Assembly: GCF_024734075.1 (NCBI RefSeq)
Contig: NZ_CP102850.1
Coordinates: forward strand, 558,001-622,000
Direction of reading: 5' to 3'
Source of the DNA: Gordonia mangrovi
Lineage (GTDB): Bacteria; Actinomycetota; Actinomycetes; Mycobacteriales; Mycobacteriaceae
Length of the DNA: 64,000 nt
The notes below the pieces were generated by a model. It searched no databases. It was not told the origin of the DNA and saw only the letters and a list, made by a program, of their open reading frames with translations. A program made the translations under genes and the position numbers. The number at the start of each line of letters is the position of its first letter. The first letter of the stretch is position 1. Positions 57,504 through 64,000 of this stretch are shown piece by piece.

Positions 57504-59276
57504 TCACGGAAGCACCGGGATCACGCCCGGTGCCATCGCCGGCTCCACCTCGGTCCAGTACTGGTCGGGTTGGCCGTTGGAGCTGCCGAGGCGCAGCACC
57601 CCACGGGTGTCCCCGACGTAGACGGTGGCCTGGTCGGCCACCACCGAGCTCACCGGCGGGGACAGGTTGCCCGACAGCAGCCCGACGGCGGGTGTGCCGT
57701 TGATCGACAACTGGGCGACCGGCGATTCGTTCGCATCCCGAGCGACCATCAGTGTCGTGGGCGACGCCCAGTCCAGCGACACCGCCCGGTTGCCGATGTT
57801 GTAGGCCGCGATGCGTGGATTGGTCAGGGAGAGACCACCGTCGGCGTTGGTGGTGACGACCGCGAAGACGACCTGACCGCCGACGATGAGCGCCACCCGC
57901 ACACCATCGGGCGCCACCTGCAGCTCGGTGATCGCGCCGCGCGCCACCGTGGCGATGGCGTCGGCGTTGACCGGGATGAGTCGCTCACTGGTGTCGGCCT
58001 CGTCACGCATCCACTGCACCGGTTGTCCATCGACAACCGCCCAGATGGTGTTGGCGTTCTGCCCGAACGAGGGTCGGGTGATCGACACCCCGGTGGTGAC
58101 GACGCCCGGGTTCGCGCCGTATGGTCCGACCACCAGGTCCAGGCGTTGCCCGGGCCGGGCCACCACGGCCGCGTCGGTCTCACCGTCGGCCGAGATCACC
58201 GCCGAACGCACAGCCGTGCTCGTGCCGAGGGGACCGTCGACCGGTACCGTGCCCGAATCGGTGACCTTCAGCAATGCACCGTCTCGGATGATGTTGAGAC
58301 CGACATCTGTGGAGGGCACCGACGTCGGGTCGAAGGAGCGGACGTCGGCCGTCTGCCAGCCGGGCGCGCGCTCGGGGATGAGCGGGCCTCCGTCGGCGTT
58401 GATCACGTAGGGCCCACCGATGTCGGCGGCGTCGAGTGTCCAGATGATCTGTGCGGCCAGCGCGGTCCGGTCACGGGTGGAGCTGGAACCGATCCCGGTC
58501 AGCTCCATCCGGACCCCACCATCACTCAGCGCGGTGACCGGCCCCCGCAGGGCGGCACCGTTGGGAAAACCGCTGTCCACCGCATCCGCGAGGTCGGCCG
58601 ACGGTCCCGCGATCAGCCGGGTGATCAGTTCGGTCGGCTCGGTGTCCTGCCCCGAGTAGAACCACCGCGGGTCCGCGACGAGGTGCTCGAGGCTGCGGTC
58701 GGTGAAGTACAGCGTCGCGGCGCGGTAGGCCGTTTCGAACTGGGTGCGGTCGATCATCGTGCCGTTCGGCAGCGGGCCGTCGATACGCCACTGGTCACCG
58801 ACCCGGGTCAGCGACAACGTGGTCTCGACTTGGCCGGTCGCGGGCAGCAGCTCGCCGTCGCTCTTCAGCGTGCCGACGTTGTCGCCGAGCAGCCGCAACC
58901 GCACCGCGTCCTCACTGCGCTGGTCGACGAAGATGTTGACTTCGTCGATGATCAGCATGTCGCCACGATCGTCCCACTGCTCCGAGGATGTGGTGGTGAG
59001 GAACTCACGTGCCGCCGAATGCCCGGCCTCCGGGTCGGCGGTGGCCTTGAGGAACGCCCGCACCAGCGACTCGGGATCCATATCCGCTTGCGGTACCGGC
59101 ACCACGTTGGTCGGCCCCTGCCGTTCGAACGCGGTGATCGGTTGGGGCGAGGAACTGCTGGGGATTGATCCGCACGCGCTGAGCACACATACGAGCGTCA
59201 GCACCATAGCGCCCATCGCACCCACCGCACGCGCCGAGCCGGTTCGAACGCCGGGCACGCGATCAGCCGATGACAC
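57504..59276 (-). CDS. lpqB: LpqB lipoprotein, MtrAB accessory
   Basis: The 590-residue lipoprotein has a signal peptide and lipobox LSAC, with the lipidated cysteine at 35. A GerMN-like domain and a C-terminal beta-propeller-like region ([18 protein letters not shown]; repeated NG/DG turns) follow. LpqB binds the extracellular part of MtrB and tunes the MtrAB system. The GTG at 59276 overlaps the mtrB end by 14 nt and has GGAGG 8 nt upstream; the reading before it is antisense to the mtrB repeats. Confidence 0.93.
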   Translation of the reverse strand: MSSADRVPGVRTGSARAVGAMGAMVLTLVCVLSACGSIPSSSSPQPITAFERQGPTNVVPVPQADMDPESLVRAFLKATADPEAGHSAAREFLTTTSSEQWDDRGDMLIIDEVNIFVDQRSEDAVRLRLLGDNVGTLKSDGELLPATGQVETTLSLTRVGDQWRIDGPLPNGTMIDRTQFETAYRAATLYFTDRSLEHLVADPRWFYSGQDTEPTELITRLIAGPSADLADAVDSGFPNGAALRGPVTALSDGGVRMELTGIGSSSTRDRTALAAQIIWTLDAADIGGPYVINADGGPLIPERAPGWQTADVRSFDPTSVPSTDVGLNIIRDGALLKVTDSGTVPVDGPLGTSTAVRSAVISADGETDAAVVARPGQRLDLVVGPYGANPGVVTTGVSITRPSFGQNANTIWAVVDGQPVQWMRDEADTSERLIPVNADAIATVARGAITELQVAPDGVRVALIVGGQVVFAVVTTNADGGLSLTNPRIAAYNIGNRAVSLDWASPTTLMVARDANESPVAQLSINGTPAVGLLSGNLSPPVSSVVADQATVYVGDTRGVLRLGSSNGQPDQYWTEVEPAMAPGVIPVLP

Positions 59277-61131
59277 CGCCACCCCCTCCGCTGCTGCTCT
59301 GTGGAGTGGACGTGTCCTGCGGAGCCGACGTGTCCTGGGGAGTCGACGTGTCCTGGGGAGTCGACGTGTCCTGTGGAGTCGACGAACTTTGTGCAGTCGA
59401 CGAGCTCTGTGGCGTGGACGTGCTCTGCGGAGTGGACGGGGGCGCGGCCGATACGTCGACCGCCGCACCGGCCCCTGCGACCTGTTTCGGTGTGCTGCGC
59501 GTCGTCGATGTTCGGGCGATCGCCCCGCCGATGGGTTTGAGCGGCAGTGGGCTGCCGAGCACCTTGTGTCCGCGCACGAGCGGAAGCGTCAGGCGGAAAC
59601 ATGCACCGTTGCCCGGTTCGCCCCACGCCTCCAACCGACCCTGGTGCAGGCGGGCGTCCTCGATGCTGATGGCCAGACCGAGCCCGGTGCCGCCCGAACG
59701 CCGGAAGCGTGACGGATCGGACCGCCAGAAACGGTTGAAGACGAGTTTCTCCTCCCCCGGACGCAGACCGATGCCGTGATCGCGAACGGTGATCGCGACT
59801 GCGTCCCCGTCCGACCGCATGGTCAACACCACGGGGTGTCTCTCGCCGTGATCGATGGCATTGGCCAGCAGATTCCGCAGGATGCGCTCGACGCGGCGGG
59901 GGTCGATCTCGGCGATGACCGGTTCGGTCGGAAGGTCCAGCACCAACTCGGTGCCGGTCTCCTCGGCGAGGTGGCTGACCGTCGCGAGCGCCCCGTCGAT
60001 CGGGATCGCCATGTCCATCCGTTCGGCGGCGAGTTCGGCCATGCCTGCGTCGTGCCGGGAGATCTCCAATAGCTCATTGAGCAGGGTCTCGAAGCGGTCG
60101 AGTTCTTTGTCGAGCAGCTCCACGGACCTCTTGCGCACGGGATCGAGTTCGTCGCGCCCCTCGTAGAGCACGTCGCTGGCCATCCGCACCGTGGTCAGCG
60201 GGGTGCGCAGCTCGTGGCTCACGTCCGAGGTGAACTGGCGCTGCAGGCCACCGAACTCCTCGAGGTGGGTGATCTGCTTCGACAGGCTCTCCGCCATGTC
60301 GTTGAACGACATCGCCAACCGCGCCATGTCGTCCTCGCCACGAACCGGCATCCGTTCCTTGAGCCGGCCGTCGGCGAACCGGACCGCGATACGCGATGCA
60401 GATCGCACCGGGAGCACCACCTGCCGCGACACCAGCCAGGCGATCGCGGCCAGCAAACCGAGCAACACCACGCCGCCGGTGACCAGTGTGCCGCGCACCA
60501 GATCGACGGTGTTCTGCTCACTGGTCAGCGGAAAGACGAGAAAGAGCTCGAGACCCGGCACCGACGCATTGGTCGGGGTACCGACCACGAGAGCGGGCTC
60601 CGTGCCGCCGGAAGCGTTGGAGATCGAGGTGTACTGATAGGCGACCTGTCCGCCCTCGACCATGTCCCGCAGATTGTCGGGGATCTCCGTGATCGGGCCG
60701 ACACCGCTGTCACTGCCGTCCTCCTCGGTCCCCGGTACCAGCAACACGGTGTCGAAGGTGCCCACCGTTCCGGAATTCTCGCTGGTGTCGACATCGCGGT
60801 CGGTCAGCAGCGACCGCGTCTGGCGTAGTCGGTTCTGCACCGACATGTTGCCGTCGCTGCTGGTCAGGTCCCGTTCTACCGCGATCCGGGCGCGTTCGAC
60901 CTCTTCGGTCGCGGCCGCCAGCTTCACGTCGAGCAGGCGATCGGTGATCTGACTGATCAGCACGAACACCAGGATCAGGATCACCACAAACGACAGCACC
61001 AACGTCGACACCACCACACGTAGCTGCAGTGACCGCCGCCAGATCCTGCCAAAGGAGCGGCCGATACTGCTCGCGACGCGGGTGAGCCGAGCGAAGGTGC
61101 TGTTGACGCGGCGTCGAGGACGGCCGATCAC
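59263..61131 (-). CDS. mtrB: Sensor histidine kinase MtrB
   Basis: The 622-residue kinase has TM1 about 38-60, an extracytoplasmic sensor, TM2 about 214-235, HAMP, and a histidine-kinase domain with SHELRTPL (phosphorylated His306). The ATP-binding domain has [20 protein letters not shown] and [10 protein letters not shown]. It phosphorylates MtrA and controls cell division and envelope genes. The C-terminal ~60 residues are Ser/Thr/Pro/Gln hexapeptide repeats ending in GGGGGVIG, coded by the 18-bp tandem repeat at 59303. The GTG start overlaps the mtrA stop. Confidence 0.95.
   Translation of the reverse strand: MIGRPRRRVNSTFARLTRVASSIGRSFGRIWRRSLQLRVVVSTLVLSFVVILILVFVLISQITDRLLDVKLAAATEEVERARIAVERDLTSSDGNMSVQNRLRQTRSLLTDRDVDTSENSGTVGTFDTVLLVPGTEEDGSDSGVGPITEIPDNLRDMVEGGQVAYQYTSISNASGGTEPALVVGTPTNASVPGLELFLVFPLTSEQNTVDLVRGTLVTGGVVLLGLLAAIAWLVSRQVVLPVRSASRIAVRFADGRLKERMPVRGEDDMARLAMSFNDMAESLSKQITHLEEFGGLQRQFTSDVSHELRTPLTTVRMASDVLYEGRDELDPVRKRSVELLDKELDRFETLLNELLEISRHDAGMAELAAERMDMAIPIDGALATVSHLAEETGTELVLDLPTEPVIAEIDPRRVERILRNLLANAIDHGERHPVVLTMRSDGDAVAITVRDHGIGLRPGEEKLVFNRFWRSDPSRFRRSGGTGLGLAISIEDARLHQGRLEAWGEPGNGACFRLTLPLVRGHKVLGSPLPLKPIGGAIARTSTTRSTPKQVAGAGAAVDVSAAPPSTPQSTSTPQSSSTAQSSSTPQDTSTPQDTSTPQDTSAPQDTSTPQSSSGGGGGVIG
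59303..59437. repeat. 18-bp tandem repeat inside the mtrB 3' end
   Basis: Seven full units and one partial of GGAGTCGACGTGTCCTGG occur, with drift at the right side. On the minus strand they encode STPQDT-like hexapeptides in the MtrB tail. The 18-bp period preserves the frame, so copy number may vary without breaking the gene. The lpqB start lies just downstream. Confidence 0.85.
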
Positions 61132-61805
61132 GGCGGGCCGGCCTTGTAGCCGACCCCCCTCACCGTCAACACGACCTCAGGATTTTCCGGGTCGCTCTCG
61201 ACCTTGGCTCGGAGACGCTGGACATGCACGTTCACGAGTCTAGTGTCCGCCGGATGACGGTAGCCCCACACCTGCTCGAGCAGGACGTCGCGGGTGAACA
61301 CCTGACGTGGTTTGCGCGCGAGCGCCACCAGCAGGTCGAACTCCAGCGGGGTCAGCGAGATCGGCACACCGTCGCGGGTGACCTTGTGCGCGGGCACATC
61401 GATCTCGACCGGCCCGATGGAGAGCAGCTCGGCCGGTTCCTCGTCGGTGCGACGCAGCCGTGCCCGCACTCGCGCGACGAGTTCCTTCGGCTTGAATGGC
61501 TTCACCATGTAGTCGTCGGCGCCGGATTCGAGGCCGAGGACCACATCGACGGTGTCGGACTTCGCCGTCAGCATCACGATCGGCACACCCGAGTCGGCAC
61601 GCAGCACGCGGCACACATCGATGCCGTTCATCCCCGGCAGCATCAGGTCGAGCAACACCAGGTCGGGTCGGATCTCGCGAACCGCGGTCAGTGCCTGCGT
61701 CCCATCGCCCACAACAAACGGCTCGAACCCCTCGCCGCGCAGCACGATGGTGAGCATCTCGGCGAGTGCGGCGTCGTCGTCGACGACGAGGATGCGAGGC
61801 TTCAT
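61128..61805 (-). CDS. mtrA: Response regulator MtrA
   Basis: The 225-residue OmpR-family regulator has receiver residues in [13 protein letters not shown] (Asp9/10), the phosphorylated Asp53 in [11 protein letters not shown], and Lys near 100. A winged-helix DNA-binding domain has [33 protein letters not shown]. It is essential in mycobacteria. The start at 61805 (MKPRILVV) is preceded by a weak ribosome site; the 5' extension is not conserved. It is translated with mtrB (GTGA overlap) and lpqB. Confidence 0.96.
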   Translation of the reverse strand: MKPRILVVDDDAALAEMLTIVLRGEGFEPFVVGDGTQALTAVREIRPDLVLLDLMLPGMNGIDVCRVLRADSGVPIVMLTAKSDTVDVVLGLESGADDYMVKPFKPKELVARVRARLRRTDEEPAELLSIGPVEIDVPAHKVTRDGVPISLTPLEFDLLVALARKPRQVFTRDVLLEQVWGYRHPADTRLVNVHVQRLRAKVESDPENPEVVLTVRGVGYKAGPP

Positions 61806-61815
61806 ACTCTCAATG

Positions 61816-61831
61816 GTGACACTTTCGTGAC
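61816..61831. promoter_or_regulatory. GTGAC direct repeats upstream of mtrA
   Basis: GTGAC occurs at 61816 and 61827, 11 bp apart, reading GTCAC..GTCAC on the mtrA strand. One-turn direct repeats are typical OmpR-family sites, so this may be an MtrA box for autoregulation. It lies 11-26 bp upstream of the start codon. Confidence 0.42.
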
Positions 61832-61926
61832 CCGACTGCGGATATGACGCGCCGAACCGCCCCCGTCCGCGACGCACCGTCGAGCCTCGCCCGATCCACC
61901 CGCCCCTGGCCGCTACGATCGCGCTC

Positions 61927-62562
61927 GTGGGCCAACTCATTGCCGTCGAGGGACTCGATGGCGCCGGCAAGAACACTCTGGTCACCGAACTCGTCAACCG
62001 GTGGCGCAGAGACGGACTTCGGGTCTGGACCCTCACGTTTCCGCGCTACGGCGAATCGGTGACGGCGGACCTCGCAGCCGAGGCCCTCCACGGCCGGCAC
62101 GGCGACCTGCGCGACAGCGTGTACGCAATGGCACTCATGTTCGCTCTCGACCGGGCCGATGCGGCGGACGAGATCCGCGGCGCCATCGCCGAACACGACA
62201 TCGTGCTCCTCGACCGGTACGTGGCCTCCAACGCCGCCTACAACGCCGCGCGGCTGAACCAGGACGCCGACGGCGAGATGGTCGAATGGGTTCGCGAGAT
62301 GGAGTTCCACCGCTTCGGACTGCCGGTTCCCGACCATCATGTGCTGCTCGGTGTGGCACCCGAGGTCGCCCTCGACCGGGCGGCCCGCCGGGCGGCGACC
62401 GATGCCTCGCGGCCCCGCGACATCTACGAACGCGACACCAGCCTGCAACTACGCGTCGACCACGTGTATCGCCAACTGGCCCAGTCGAACTGGATGTCGC
62501 CGTGGGTATCGACCGAGGACGGGGACCACGCCGAACTCGCGCGGCGTCTGTTGGACGGATGA
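61927..62562 (+). CDS. tmk: Thymidylate kinase
   Basis: The 211-residue dTMP kinase makes dTDP. The P-loop EGLDGAGKNT (8-17), the DRYVASNAAYNAAR segment and FPRYGES near 40 match the mycobacterial type. The GTG start is at 61927, with a TACGAT -10-like hexamer close upstream. It is divergent from mtrA, whereas Rv3247c runs with mtrA in M. tuberculosis. The next gene follows after 70 bp. Confidence 0.93.
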   Translation: MGQLIAVEGLDGAGKNTLVTELVNRWRRDGLRVWTLTFPRYGESVTADLAAEALHGRHGDLRDSVYAMALMFALDRADAADEIRGAIAEHDIVLLDRYVASNAAYNAARLNQDADGEMVEWVREMEFHRFGLPVPDHHVLLGVAPEVALDRAARRAATDASRPRDIYERDTSLQLRVDHVYRQLAQSNWMSPWVSTEDGDHAELARRLLDG

Positions 62563-62632
62563 GCGTGCTGCCCGCCGCCCACGATTTCGATAGCCTGGAG
62601 GTTCCAACCCGCCGCGGGAAGGAGAAGGCCGC

Positions 62633-63358
62633 ATGACCCAACCGCCGCCGCCCGATGGCCCGCAGCAGTTTCCGCCCGCACCGGGTCCCGGGGCAGGACC
62701 GCCCCCGCATCGGCACATCACCCCCGAGCCGTGGCCACCACCACCGCCCGGCACCGCAGGTCCCCGGCAGTTCGGTGGGTATCCACCCGCCCCGCAACCG
62801 GGCTGGGCATCGGGCTCTCCGCCGCCGTATCCCCCACCTCAGCAGCCTTTTCCGCCGCCCCGTGGTCCCCGCCCCGGGATGATCGTCGGCACGGTCCTCG
62901 GCATCGTGACGATCCTCGTCGTCATCGGTGCGGCGGTACTCCTCACTGTCGCCGCGGAAACCGACAGCCCGTCGAGCAACTCGGCCGTCGGCCATCAGAC
63001 GGTCGCGCCGGGAGTCCCGACCGGGGAAACCGCGAACGCGGCCGACGCCATTGCCATCCGCTCGGCCATGCAGATCTTTGTCGATGCGGTGAACTCACGC
63101 GATGTCGCCCGTATCCAGGCCTCGGTCTGCAGCGCATTGCGCCCGCAAGTGACCATGCCTCTCGACATCACCGGGACCGTGGTCCTCGACGAGCTCACCG
63201 ACATCACGGTCACCGGGGATTCGGCCGCCTCGACCGTCTCCACCCACGTCGAACTCGGCAACCAGCGTTCCCTCACCAAACAGAACGACGAGAGCTTCGC
63301 CCGCGAGGACGGCACCTGGTACGTCTGCCCCGGCGCCCAACTCGACATCGGCACCTAG
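62633..63358 (+). CDS. Pro-rich single-span membrane protein with extracytoplasmic domain
   Basis: The 241-residue protein has a cytoplasmic Pro/Gly-rich tail (1-82), one helix (about 83-106, MIVGTVLGIVTILVVIGAAVLLTV), a Ser/Asn/Thr-rich linker, and a domain at about 135-241. The last part (IRSAMQIFVDAVNSRDVARIQASVCSALRPQ) resembles NTF2-like or DUF4878-type domains of actinobacteria. No enzyme motif is visible. The ATG has AAGGAG about 8 nt upstream and follows tmk by 70 bp. Confidence 0.78.
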   Translation: MTQPPPPDGPQQFPPAPGPGAGPPPHRHITPEPWPPPPPGTAGPRQFGGYPPAPQPGWASGSPPPYPPPQQPFPPPRGPRPGMIVGTVLGIVTILVVIGAAVLLTVAAETDSPSSNSAVGHQTVAPGVPTGETANAADAIAIRSAMQIFVDAVNSRDVARIQASVCSALRPQVTMPLDITGTVVLDELTDITVTGDSAASTVSTHVELGNQRSLTKQNDESFAREDGTWYVCPGAQLDIGT

Positions 63359-63359
63359 G

Positions 63360-63485
63360 TTCACGTCGACAGAACCCACTTTCACGTCGACAGAACCCAC
63401 CTTCACGTCGACAGAACCCACCTTCACGTCGACAGAACCCACCTTCACGTCGACAGAACCCACCTTCACGTCGACAGAACCCAAA
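63360..63485. repeat. Six-copy 21-bp tandem repeat
   Basis: Units start at 63360, 63381, 63402, 63423, 63444 and 63465, each beginning TTCACGTCGACAGAACCC with at most one changed base. The first begins 2 bases after the membrane-protein stop. The last unit runs into the hairpin stem at 63470. The 21-bp period is two helical turns, and it creates a spurious repetitive open frame on the minus strand. Confidence 0.92.
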
Positions 63486-63575
63486 AAATCACCGAGAGAA
63501 TCCACAGTGACCGGGGCCGGTGCGGCGGATGCTCGTCGCGTGGATTCTCTCGGTGATTTTTTGGGTTCTGTCGAC
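63470..63575. terminator. Perfect 36-bp stem hairpin before sahH
   Basis: The arms at 63470-63505 and 63540-63575 are exact complements of 36 bp each, around a 34-nt loop. Each arm holds a run of six A or T, so the structure can end transcription in both directions, between the membrane-protein gene and the convergent sahH. The left arm starts inside the tandem repeat. Confidence 0.9.
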
Positions 63576-63616
63576 CGCCGTGCTGGGCACGTTCGCGAGT
63601 GCACTCGCGTTCGGCG

Positions 63617-64000
63617 TCAGTAGCGGTAGTGCTCCGGCTTGTAGGGGCCTTCGACGTCGACGTTGATGTACTCGGCCTGTTCCTTGGTCAGCTTCGTCAT
63701 CGTGCCGCCGAGGGCCTCGACGTGGATGCGCGCGACCTTTTCGTCGAGGTGTTTGGGCAGGCGGTAGACCTCGTTGTCGTATTCGTCCTTCTTGGTCCAC
63801 AGCTCGATCTGCGCGATCACCTGGTTGGAGAAGCTGTTGCTCATCACGAACGACGGGTGACCGGTCGCGTTGCCGAGGTTGAGCAGACGTCCCTCCGACA
63901 GCACGATGATCGACTTGCCGCTGTCGAAGATCCACTGGTCGACCTGCGGCTTGACGTTGATCCGCTTGGCACCGGAGTTCTCCAGGCCGGCCATGTCGAT
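63617..64000 (-). CDS. sahH: Adenosylhomocysteinase, C-terminal end (5' part outside window)
   Basis: The last ~127 residues are visible, running off the right edge. The sequence [23 protein letters not shown] and the C-terminal PYKPEHYRY are characteristic of S-adenosylhomocysteine hydrolase, which splits SAH to homocysteine and adenosine. The Lys/Tyr tail closes the NAD site of the partner subunit. It lies near tmk-mtrAB as in mycobacteria (Rv3248c). Confidence 0.95.
   Translation of the reverse strand: MDMAGLENSGAKRINVKPQVDQWIFDSGKSIIVLSEGRLLNLGNATGHPSFVMSNSFSNQVIAQIELWTKKDEYDNEVYRLPKHLDEKVARIHVEALGGTMTKLTKEQAEYINVDVEGPYKPEHYRY

Noticed and set aside
59282..59468. Upstream Arg-rich extension of lpqB ([11 protein letters not shown] repeats)
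   Set aside because: It is the mtrB repeat read in another frame. The lipobox signal peptide and GGAGG site place the lpqB start at 59276.
63360..63485. CRISPR-like array
   Set aside because: The repeats touch each other with no spacers, and no cas genes are near. It is a simple tandem repeat.
63095..63604. Minus-strand open frame of 169 codons with repeated VDVKVGS
   Set aside because: It is created by the 21-bp repeat and the hairpin and lies antisense to the membrane-protein gene, with no start signal.

Overview
The window is high-GC actinobacterial DNA from a mycolic-acid-type bacterium. A Gordonia-like member of the Mycobacteriales fits best, but the genus is inferred and not proven. 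Supporting evidence is the SecA1 / long HPF / ComF / LpqB / MtrB / MtrA / Tmk / SahH block, a DesA3-type desaturase with its ferredoxin-reductase partner, many GTG starts, and an aroA-rsgA pair. In Mycobacterium tuberculosis the same core genes lie in the Rv3227-Rv3248c interval, so much of the window is a conserved chromosomal backbone with accessory blocks set into it.

Region 1 (1-9.3 kb) is a form I aerobic CO dehydrogenase operon on the minus strand: xdhC, coxM, coxS, coxL, an XdhC-YHS fusion, a MocA-like cytidylyltransferase, coxD and coxE. It converges on the tail of a LysR regulator at the left edge. CoxL carries the form I active-site loop AYACSFR. The accessory genes load and mature the Mo-MCD cofactor.

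Region 2 (9.3-14.7 kb) holds a Nudix hydrolase, an NCS2 nucleobase permease with an unusual C-terminal repeat domain, a small acidic protein, a VOC protein, aroA and rsgA, closed by a long inverted-repeat hairpin.

Region 3 (14.8-42.6 kb) is a large carbohydrate island centred on myo-inositol catabolism. It contains a GntR regulator (a probable IolR), a ClC channel, a LacI regulator, and a + strand cassette of phytanoyl-CoA-dioxygenase-like protein, SDR, Gfo/Idh, IolE-like and Gfo/Idh genes. Next come a type II NADH dehydrogenase, a LacI-like protein that lacks a DNA-binding domain and carries a partial Gfo/Idh tail, an ABC sugar importer, an MFS exporter and another Gfo/Idh gene. The core operon iolC, a Cgl0159-type aldolase, iolB, iolD, iolG and then mmsA/iolA follows, with a further Gfo/Idh gene and the MFS transporter iolT. 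Copies of a TGTCNNNACA-type operator lie before gntR, the dioxygenase cassette, the ABC operon, iolC, and between the 39.8 kb Gfo gene and iolT. This suggests one regulon.

Region 4 (42.7-52.4 kb) has a DUF222/HNH protein, two tandem DesA3-type desaturases, a double-GNAT protein, the ferredoxin-type reductase, a conserved small protein, a WS/DGAT-like protein with an altered active-site motif, and an Rv3235-like protein. A shared AACCTACGN-type palindrome precedes the upstream desaturase and the reductase.

Region 5 (52.5-64 kb) contains secA, hpf, comF, lpqB, mtrB, mtrA, tmk, a proline-rich membrane protein and the C-terminal end of sahH. A six-copy 21-bp tandem repeat runs into a 36-bp perfect hairpin just before sahH. 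I found no tRNA, rRNA, CRISPR array, insertion sequence or prophage.
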